Shown here in pieces: positions 46,493 through 52,781 of a stretch of DNA of 64,000 nt. The notes under the pieces are model-generated. The model had not been told where the DNA came from and ran no database searches. It worked only from the letters and a program-made list of their open reading frames with translations. A program made the translations under genes and the position numbers. Position 1 is the stretch's first letter, and every line of letters begins with the position of its first letter. Source of the stretch: Phocaeicola_A sp036804505 (GTDB lineage Bacteria; Bacteroidota; Bacteroidia; Bacteroidales; Bacteroidaceae); NCBI GenBank assembly GCA_036804505.1, contig DAIRSI010000006.1, forward strand, positions 69,839-133,838, in the 5' to 3' direction.

Positions 46493-47668
46493 ATGGAAAA
46501 ACTTTGGAACAGAAACTATATGAAGGTGATGACAGCCAATTTCATGCTGTACTTCGCTTTCTATGTCCTCACTCCTTTACTGCCGCTATACCTCAGCGAA
46601 AGATTCGGGACTACAAAAGACATGATAGGTATCGTGCTCTCCGGATATACGGTAGCAGCACTTATATTCCGCCCCTTCAGCGGATATATCGTAGATTGTT
46701 TTTCCCGGAAAAAGGTACTGATGATCTGTTTCTTCACTTTCTTCGTCTTCTTTCTCGGATACATTGCTGCAGGAACTTTGCTGATGTTTGCCATTGTGAG
46801 AACGCTACACGGCGCACCGTTCGGTGCCGTCACGGTAGCCAACAGCACCGTGGCAATAGATGTTCTGCCTACAAGCCGGCGCAATGAAGGCATCGGCTAC
46901 TACGGGCTGAGTAATAATCTGGCCATGGCCATCGCGCCATCCGTGGGAGTGTATATCTACAAGTACACCGACAACTTCACCTTGTTGTTCTGGATTGCCC
47001 TGATTGTTGCTGCCGTGGGATTGTTTGCCGCTTCCACCATACAACTGCCTTCTAAAGATATCATCAAGAAGAAGACAAAGATTTCGCTCGACCGGTTTTT
47101 CCTCACAAGAGCCTGGATGCTGGCGATAAACATTGCCTTCCCCGGCCTTTGTTTCGGGGTGCTGAGCAATTATCTGGCCATCTACAGCAAAGAGGAACTG
47201 GGTATCACAGGAGGTACCGGCACCTATTTCATGTTGCTCTCCATCGGGCTCTTCCTCTCGCGCCTGCAAGGTGCCAAGGCCCTCAGAGACGGGAAACTGA
47301 CGGAAAATGCCGCCATGGGCGGCATCATCTCACTGGTAGGGTACATTTTGTTTGTGGCTTGTCCCAATCTTGTGGGTTATTACCTGTCCGCCATCCTCAT
47401 CGGACTTGGAAACGGGCATCTCTATCCTGCCTTTCTCAATATGTTCATCAGCATGGCAAAGCACAATGAACGCGGCACGGCAAATTCCTCCATCCTCACT
47501 GCCTGGGATGCCGGTTTCGGAATAGGCATCCTGATAGGAGGAGTCATTGCCGAGGGCTTCGGGTACAGAACTGCCTTTTGGACCGTAGCCGTCATCAATG
47601 CCATCGGAGTGATTATGTTCTTCGCGATGACACGGAGGTTCTTCCTCGAAAGAAAAGTACAAGAATAA
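46493..47668 (+). CDS. MFS-family transporter
   Basis: A 391-residue integral membrane protein with 12 predicted helices in two bundles and the MFS cytoplasmic motif GYIVDCFSRKKVLMI between helices 2 and 3. VRTLHGAPFGAVTVANSTVAIDVLPTSRRNEGIGYYG is a typical helix 4-5 region, split here by loops. The substrate cannot be read from sequence; the short length and the GAPFGA/PTSRRNEGIGYYG-type blocks resemble drug or arabinose efflux-like members. It begins about 100 bp after the HU-like gene and converges with ahpF (14 bp between stops). Confidence 0.88.
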   Translation: MEKLWNRNYMKVMTANFMLYFAFYVLTPLLPLYLSERFGTTKDMIGIVLSGYTVAALIFRPFSGYIVDCFSRKKVLMICFFTFFVFFLGYIAAGTLLMFAIVRTLHGAPFGAVTVANSTVAIDVLPTSRRNEGIGYYGLSNNLAMAIAPSVGVYIYKYTDNFTLLFWIALIVAAVGLFAASTIQLPSKDIIKKKTKISLDRFFLTRAWMLAINIAFPGLCFGVLSNYLAIYSKEELGITGGTGTYFMLLSIGLFLSRLQGAKALRDGKLTENAAMGGIISLVGYILFVACPNLVGYYLSAILIGLGNGHLYPAFLNMFISMAKHNERGTANSSILTAWDAGFGIGILIGGVIAEGFGYRTAFWTVAVINAIGVIMFFAMTRRFFLERKVQE

Positions 47669-47682
47669 AGGAAAGATAAACA

Positions 47683-49254
47683 CTATCTGGAAGCAATGAC
47701 TCCGCGGATGCGGTCATCGAAAGCGGAAAGTGCAGCTTTTGCCCCTTCACCCATCGCTATGACGATTTGCTTGTAAGGAACATTCGACACATCGCCTGCG
47801 GCATAGACTCCCGGCAAACTGGTACGGCAATATTCATCAATCTTGATCTCCCCGATACGGGTCACTTCCAACTGTTCCTTGAAAGGAACACTGTTGGCTG
47901 CCAAACCAATCTGGACAAAGATACCATCCAATGGTATAACTCTCTCTTCTTTCGTGACACGGTCCATGACACGAATAGAAGTAACCTTGCTGCCGTCACC
48001 CAAGACTTCCTGTGTGGCCATATTCGTGAAAATCTCTACATTGGGCAGACTGCCGGCCTTTTCGACCAATACCTTATCGGCCTTCAATGAGTCGGCAAAC
48101 TCCAGCACCGTTACACTTGAACAGATACCTGCCAAATCAATGGCCGCCTCTATTCCCGAGTTACCCCCGCCTACTACAGCCACTTTCCTGTCTTTGAACA
48201 AAGGTCCGTCGCAATGCGGACAGAACGCTACGCCTTTTCCTATATATTCCGCTTCACCCGGAACATTCAGCTTTCGCCAGCTTGCTCCTGTGGCAATGAT
48301 GATTTCCGGAGCACGGAACACTTCACCCCCACTGACATCAATGCGCTTCATGTTGTCTCTCAGTTCGGCATTCTCTATCCTTCTATTCTCGAAGACATCC
48401 ACGGGATAATCCTCTATGTGCAGCCGCAAGTCCTCTGCCAGACGTGCACCTGTAGTCTTTGGCACAGATATAAGATTCTCAATGCCTACCGTCTCCTTCA
48501 CCTGACCGCCAATACGTTCGGCAATTATCGCCACCTTCAATCCCTTGCGGGCGGAATAAATGGCAGAAGAAGAACCCGCAGGTCCGCCACCAACAACCAA
48601 TACATCATAATCATGAACCTCTGCAGAAGATGCCTCCAACGGCCGGCTGCCCAATCTTTCTTCCAACTCCTGAAGCAATTCTCCCAAAGAACCGCGCCCG
48701 GTGTGAAGCAATTCACCATTGGCATAAACCGAAGGCACCGCCTGAATCTTCAGACGCTCCACTTCCTCCGTAAACAGAGCTCCATCCACCATCTCATGTC
48801 TTATCTGAGGATGATAAAGGCTCAATACATTCAAAGCCTGAACCACATCAGGACAATTGGTACAAGTGAGCGATACATACGTGCGCAAGCTGACAGGTAC
48901 ATTCAAGGCACGGATGCGACGTTCAATGCCCGCATCCGGCAAATTCTTTCCTTTACCTTCGGCATTCAATACCGCCAATAATAAAGAAGTAAATTCGTGT
49001 CCACTGGGTATGCCGCGAAAGGATATCCCTGTTTCTTCACCCTCCTTGACAAGACTGAATTCCAAAGAAGTCTCACTGACTTCCATTGTCTCCACCGATA
49101 TATTGTCCGAGCAAGCAGCTAGCTCCTTGACAAAGGCAATCATTTCTTCGGCCTTCGGATGACGGTAAGCACGGACTCGGAAAACAAAACGGGAAGAGAG
49201 CTGTCCGAACAAAGTCCGGACCTGCTCTACAATTGCTGAATCTAAAATGTTCAT
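47683..49254 (-). CDS. ahpF: Alkyl hydroperoxide reductase subunit F
   Basis: A 523-residue flavoprotein with an N-terminal double thioredoxin-like domain (redox CTNC about residues 131-134) and a C-terminal thioredoxin-reductase-like region. The latter has FAD-binding VVGGGPAGSSSAIYSARKG, redox CPHC (about 345-348) and NADH-binding VVGGGNSGIEAAIDLAG. It passes electrons from NADH through its disulphides to AhpC. The arrangement matches AhpF and not plain TrxB, which lacks the N-terminal domain. It starts 4 bp after ahpC on the same strand, forming the ahpCF operon. Confidence 0.95.
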   Translation of the reverse strand: MNILDSAIVEQVRTLFGQLSSRFVFRVRAYRHPKAEEMIAFVKELAACSDNISVETMEVSETSLEFSLVKEGEETGISFRGIPSGHEFTSLLLAVLNAEGKGKNLPDAGIERRIRALNVPVSLRTYVSLTCTNCPDVVQALNVLSLYHPQIRHEMVDGALFTEEVERLKIQAVPSVYANGELLHTGRGSLGELLQELEERLGSRPLEASSAEVHDYDVLVVGGGPAGSSSAIYSARKGLKVAIIAERIGGQVKETVGIENLISVPKTTGARLAEDLRLHIEDYPVDVFENRRIENAELRDNMKRIDVSGGEVFRAPEIIIATGASWRKLNVPGEAEYIGKGVAFCPHCDGPLFKDRKVAVVGGGNSGIEAAIDLAGICSSVTVLEFADSLKADKVLVEKAGSLPNVEIFTNMATQEVLGDGSKVTSIRVMDRVTKEERVIPLDGIFVQIGLAANSVPFKEQLEVTRIGEIKIDEYCRTSLPGVYAAGDVSNVPYKQIVIAMGEGAKAALSAFDDRIRGVIASR

Positions 49255-49258
49255 AAGC

Positions 49259-49825
49259 TTAGATTTTACCCACCAAATCGATGCTTGGTTTCAAAGTCTC
49301 AGCTCCCTGTTTCCATTTTGCCGGACAAACTTCGCCTTCATGACTCGCTACAAACAAGGCAGCTTCCGTCTTGCGCAACAATTCATCCGCATTACGGCCG
49401 ATACTGTTATCCTGAATTTCTGCAATCTTTATTTTTCCTTCGGGATTCACCAGGAATGTACCGCGATAGGCCATACCGTCCGATTCAATCATCACTCCGA
49501 AACCACGGCTCAAGACCCCTGTAGGATCGGCAAGCATCGGATATTGAATCTTACGGATACTTTCACTGGCATCATGCCAAGCCTTGTGTACAAACTGAGA
49601 ATCGGTGCTTACGGAATAGATTTCCACGCCCAAAGCTTTGAACTTCTCGTAATTTTCTGCCATATCTACCAGTTCGGTAGGACATACAAAGGTAAAATCA
49701 GCGGGATAAAAGAAGAAGATACTCCATTTTCCTTTGATATCTTCACTGCTCACTGTAGTGAATTTGCCATTATGATAAGCATTTACTTTAAACTCTGGTG
49801 CATTTGCATTAATAATTGGTTCCAT
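49259..49825 (-). CDS. ahpC: Alkyl hydroperoxide reductase subunit C (2-Cys peroxiredoxin)
   Basis: A 188-residue peroxiredoxin with the active-site block FYPADFTFVCPTEL (peroxidatic Cys48) and the resolving cysteine at C167 (GEVCPAKW). It reduces H2O2 and organic peroxides with electrons from AhpF. It is transcribed from a TTCG/TACTTTTG promoter (49865-49896), with a four-element OxyR-like site directly upstream (49905-49940). Its upstream neighbour on the same strand is oxyR, so it is probably driven mainly by its own promoter. Confidence 0.97.
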   Translation of the reverse strand: MEPIINANAPEFKVNAYHNGKFTTVSSEDIKGKWSIFFFYPADFTFVCPTELVDMAENYEKFKALGVEIYSVSTDSQFVHKAWHDASESIRKIQYPMLADPTGVLSRGFGVMIESDGMAYRGTFLVNPEGKIKIAEIQDNSIGRNADELLRKTEAALFVASHEGEVCPAKWKQGAETLKPSIDLVGKI

Positions 49826-49864
49826 AATCTTTATCTTTTAAATAGTTATTAAAATTTGACTATG

Positions 49865-49896
49865 CAAAAGTAAAGAGTCTTTCCCCAACTCTCGAA
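49865..49896 (-). promoter_or_regulatory. Promoter of ahpCF (-7 TACTTTTG, -33 TTCG)
   Basis: On the minus strand the -7 box TACTTTTG (49872-49865) matches fully, and TTCG (49896-49893) is a one-mismatch -33, 20 nt away. The spacing is the same as in the dps promoter. Confidence 0.65.
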
Positions 49897-49904
49897 AAAA
49901 AACA

Positions 49905-49940
49905 ATCGATAATATTTATAGCCCCATAGAGACACTCTAT
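49905..49940 (-). promoter_or_regulatory. Candidate OxyR operator upstream of ahpC
   Basis: On the minus strand the site reads ATAG-N7-CTAT-N6-ATAA-N7-CGAT, with elements 11, 10 and 11 bp apart, ending 8 bp before the -33 box. It overlaps the oxyR stop codon. The dps site has the same elements, spacing and distance to the -33. The enterobacterial OxyR consensus has ATAG/CTAT quarter-sites at about one-turn spacing. Confidence 0.65.
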
Positions 49941-50863
49941 ACAAGCTGCTGAGTGGCTTGTTTTGAGAGCATTACCTTCGGAACGGCATTTTGAATTTCT
50001 TCTACAAGCATCTTCCTGAGTGAGTCACGGATAAAATCTTTGGACGTCAGCAACACGATTTGCCGGGTAGGACAAGGAATGGCAAACGGACGCACCAGTT
50101 CCTTTTGCTGCTCGCTCAACTGGTCAAGAGCCAGTTCGGGAATGAATGTAATGCCTTTTCCTCCTTCCACCATTCTCATAAAGGTTTCCATACTACCCAA
50201 CCGATATACCTGCTGACTCATTCTCGCTTCACTCAACTGGCAATACGTCATCAGTTGGTCGCGAAAGCAATGCCCTTCGTCCAACAACCACAGTTGCTGA
50301 TTCTTGACATCGGCCGTACGAATCAGACGGTTCTCGAAAAGTTTCTCGCCGCGAGCCACATATCCGAAGAACTGTTCATAATATAGAGAAGTCATCTGAA
50401 AGTCGTCCATCCGGGGAAGACTGGCCACAATACCGCCATCAAGTTCCTCATCACACAAAGCCTGCTTGATGGCTGTGGTTTTCATTTCCGTTACTCGGAT
50501 ATCAAGCTGCGGATATTTCTTCATCAGATTCGGGAAGAAACGAGGCAATAAGTAAGGAGCGATGGTGGGCAAAACACCCAATCGGAAGATTCCGGCCAAA
50601 GAGTGCCGTTCCTCTTCTATATGATCCTGAATATGCGAAGCTTGAGACAGCAACAGACTTGCCTGCTTAAGCACTATCCGCCCGATAGCCGTAGGCACTA
50701 CCGGTTGTTTGTCACGATCGAAAATCTTCACCTGAAGTTCCTCTTCAAGTTTTTGAATCATGGCACTCAAAGTAGGTTGTGTCACCAGGCAATTTTTAGC
50801 CGCCTTTGTGAAATTACCCGTCTGCTCAACGGCTAAAATATATTCCAATTGTTGTAAAGTCAT
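49937..50863 (-). CDS. oxyR: OxyR-type LysR-family peroxide regulator
   Basis: A 308-residue LysR-type regulator with an N-terminal winged helix (MTLQQLEYILAVEQTGNFTKAA, TLSAMIQKLEEEL) and a substrate-binding-like domain. The redox cysteines are C199 and C208 (GHCFRDQLMTYC), the same numbers as in the E. coli OxyR, which form the peroxide-sensing disulphide. It should activate ahpCF and dps on oxidation. It lies between ahpC (same strand) and divergent dps, with a -7 TATCTTTG at 50905-50898 on its side. Confidence 0.96.
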   Translation of the reverse strand: MTLQQLEYILAVEQTGNFTKAAKNCLVTQPTLSAMIQKLEEELQVKIFDRDKQPVVPTAIGRIVLKQASLLLSQASHIQDHIEEERHSLAGIFRLGVLPTIAPYLLPRFFPNLMKKYPQLDIRVTEMKTTAIKQALCDEELDGGIVASLPRMDDFQMTSLYYEQFFGYVARGEKLFENRLIRTADVKNQQLWLLDEGHCFRDQLMTYCQLSEARMSQQVYRLGSMETFMRMVEGGKGITFIPELALDQLSEQQKELVRPFAIPCPTRQIVLLTSKDFIRDSLRKMLVEEIQNAVPKVMLSKQATQQLV

Positions 50864-50897
50864 ATCCTTATCCTCATGTTTCTATTATTACCAACTA

Positions 50898-50905
50898 CAA
50901 AGATA
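50898..50905 (-). promoter_or_regulatory. Possible -7 box (TATCTTTG) of oxyR
   Basis: An exact TAnnTTTG match on the minus strand, about 35 bp before the oxyR ATG. No matching -33 was found. Confidence 0.4.
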
Positions 50906-50967
50906 GAACAAAAAACGACAATAAAGAACGAAAGACAATACCCACTTATGGTGATTTTAAAAATACG

Positions 50968-51003
50968 ATAGACTTCTTCTATCATGTCATAGAAATATCC
51001 GAT
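50968..51003 (+). promoter_or_regulatory. Candidate OxyR operator upstream of dps
   Basis: The plus strand reads ATAG-N7-CTAT-N6-ATAG-N7-CGAT (elements at 50968, 50979, 50989, 51000; spacing 11, 10, 11), ending 9 bp before the dps -33 box. It is the partner of the ahpC site at 49905-49940. Confidence 0.7.
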
Positions 51004-51012
51004 AAATCTTTT

Positions 51013-51044
51013 TTTGTTTTATAGAAGTTCGCCCCTTACATTTG
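51013..51044 (+). promoter_or_regulatory. Promoter of dps (-33 TTTG, -7 TACATTTG)
   Basis: TTTG (51013-51016) and TACATTTG (51037-51044) are separated by 20 nt, a full consensus match. This leaves a 5' leader of about 65 nt before the ATG at 51115. Confidence 0.8.
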
Positions 51045-51114
51045 CAGTGTAAAACAAAAACGGATACAAAGCCGTTAGAAAAATAAATTATAAACCATTT
51101 AAAACAGAAAAGAT

Positions 51115-51603
51115 ATGAAAACTTTAGATTACATTCAGTTGAACGAACAAAGTGCAAATAACATCATAGGTTCCCTGAGCCAGCTATTGGCTGATTTGCA
51201 AGTATTATATACCAATCTCCGCGGTTTCCACTGGAACATCAAAGGACACGGATTCTTCGTGCTTCACAGTAAATTCGAAGAACTGTACAATGACACGGCT
51301 ACCAAAGTAGATGAAGTGGCAGAGCGCATCCTGACTTTGGGCGGTGTTCCTGCAAACAACTACAGCGAATATCTCAAAGTAGCTCAAGTGAAAGAAGTAA
51401 GCGGCGTATCCTGCGGAAGCGAAGCCTTGGAAAATCTAATGGATACCTATAAACTTATCATTGCTGAAGAGCGTAAAACCCTGGCAGCCGCATCCGAAGC
51501 AGGCGACGAAGTCACGGTAAGCCTGATGAGCGATTACTTGAAAGGACAGGAAAAGATGATTTGGATGCTTGTGGCATACAACAGCGGCACCTGCAAGAAA
51601 TAA
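51115..51603 (+). CDS. dps: Dps-family ferritin-like DNA-protection protein
   Basis: A 162-residue four-helix-bundle protein. The ferroxidase region is RGFHWNIKGHGFFVLHSKFE with EELYND and DEVAERI, matching the intersubunit iron site of Dps (His, then Asp/Glu pairs). It stores iron and protects DNA during peroxide stress, forming dodecamers. It is divergent from oxyR and has a consensus promoter with an OxyR-like site upstream and an intrinsic terminator downstream. Confidence 0.96.
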   Translation: MKTLDYIQLNEQSANNIIGSLSQLLADLQVLYTNLRGFHWNIKGHGFFVLHSKFEELYNDTATKVDEVAERILTLGGVPANNYSEYLKVAQVKEVSGVSCGSEALENLMDTYKLIIAEERKTLAAASEAGDEVTVSLMSDYLKGQEKMIWMLVAYNSGTCKK

Positions 51604-51636
51604 GAGCAATCCAACTTCATTTTGAAGTTACAAATA

Positions 51637-51677
51637 AAATCATCCTGGGATAACAAATCTCAGGATGATTTGTTTTT
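51637..51677 (+). terminator. Intrinsic terminator of dps
   Basis: aaatcatcctg (51637-51647) pairs with caggatgattt (51661-51671), extended by a few inner pairs, and TGTTTTTAA follows. It lies 34 bp after the dps stop and ends before the fic promoter. Confidence 0.85.
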
Positions 51678-51698
51678 AATCGAATTTTTGTTTCAACG

Positions 51699-51730
51699 TT
51701 TGTTTCTTTATCTAAGAATTCCTATCTTTG
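51699..51730 (+). promoter_or_regulatory. Promoter of the Fic gene (-33 TTTG, -7 TATCTTTG)
   Basis: TTTG (51699-51702) and TATCTTTG (51723-51730) are 20 nt apart. The ATG at 51739 begins only 8 nt after the -7 box, so the transcript would be nearly leaderless. Confidence 0.75.
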
Positions 51731-51738
51731 TTTTATAC

Positions 51739-52758
51739 ATGAAGAATAGAGAAGAAAAAATAATATCCCTTATATCCCAATTCAAAGAATTAGGTATAGA
51801 GAAACAGATAGATTATGAAAAATTCTATCTCTATTCACTTATTACCCACTCCACCGCAATAGAGGGATCTACAGTCACCGAACTTGAGAACCAGCTTTTA
51901 TTTGATGAAGGCATCAGTGCAAAAGGACGATCCATGACAGAACAACTGATGAACCTAGACCTGAAAGCCGCATACGAACAATCTATTGTCTATGCAAAGA
52001 ACCATTCCGAGATTTCGATAGAAATGCTTAAAGTTCTGTCTTCCCTTATTATGAAAAATACAGGGACTTCTTACAATACTCCCTTAGGGACGTTTTCGTC
52101 AGCTAATGGAGACTTGCGTTTACTGAATGTCACTGCAGGTACAGGGGGCCGTTCGTATATGAATTATTCGAAAGTACCTGTTAAACTGGCAGAATTATGT
52201 GTAAACATAAATGACAGACGGAATGGTCTTGCAAAAAATGATATTATCGAGATTTATAAATTAAGTTTTGATGCCCATTTTCATTTAGTAACCATTCACC
52301 CGTGGGTAGATGGAAACGGAAGGATGTCGCGCCTGTTGATGAACCAATTACAGTTTGAGTTTGGTGTCATTCCGGTAAATATTGACAAAAACAGGAAAAA
52401 AGAATATATTGAAACGCTTATTGCGACCCGTGAGAATGATGATATTGAATTGTTCCGCAACTTCATGTTTGATGAGCATATCCACAATTTGGAGCAAACA
52501 ATCAGCAATTATACATCTTCAATAGAAAACAATGTCCGTGTAAATGTCCGTGTAAATGTCCGTGTAAATCTATCCGAACGGGAGAACAAAATAATACAGT
52601 TGATAGCAGATGATGAAAACATAACCATTACTCAACTTGCAAAAGAATTCAAGGTTAACGAAAGAACGATTCGAAGATATATGGCCTCTCTTAAAGAACG
52701 AGGCATTTTAACTCGTATCGGAGCTGACAAGAATGGAAAGTGGAAAATAATGGAATAG
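51739..52758 (+). CDS. Fic-family AMP-transferase-like protein with winged helix-turn-helix
   Basis: A 339-residue protein. The N-terminal helix holds the inhibitory motif STAIEG (S38-G43, Glu42 being the autoinhibitory residue). The Fic core carries HPWVDGNGRMSR (H187, catalytic His with the phosphate-binding loop), and the C-terminus has a winged HTH (about 275-335, ITQLAKEFKVNERTIRRYMASLKERG). Fic proteins usually transfer AMP from ATP to target proteins. The 51739 start fits the promoter; a longer frame from 51622 would begin upstream of it. A short in-frame 12-bp repeat encodes NVRV units between the core and the HTH. GH92 starts 24 bp downstream. Confidence 0.88.
   Translation: MKNREEKIISLISQFKELGIEKQIDYEKFYLYSLITHSTAIEGSTVTELENQLLFDEGISAKGRSMTEQLMNLDLKAAYEQSIVYAKNHSEISIEMLKVLSSLIMKNTGTSYNTPLGTFSSANGDLRLLNVTAGTGGRSYMNYSKVPVKLAELCVNINDRRNGLAKNDIIEIYKLSFDAHFHLVTIHPWVDGNGRMSRLLMNQLQFEFGVIPVNIDKNRKKEYIETLIATRENDDIELFRNFMFDEHIHNLEQTISNYTSSIENNVRVNVRVNVRVNLSERENKIIQLIADDENITITQLAKEFKVNERTIRRYMASLKERGILTRIGADKNGKWKIME
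52531..52569 (+). repeat. 12-bp tandem repeat (three copies) inside the Fic gene
   Basis: aatgtccgtgta is repeated exactly three times (52531, 52543, 52555), then aat, encoding NVRV three times in frame. It lies in the linker between the Fic domain and the winged helix, so copy number changes would only lengthen or shorten the linker. Confidence 0.9.
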
Positions 52759-52781
52759 AAACACCATAACAATATCTTACG

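Noticed and set aside
48214..48981. A 255-codon plus-strand open frame within ahpF
   Set aside because: Antisense to AhpF redox and nucleotide-binding motifs; sequence composition is low-complexity.
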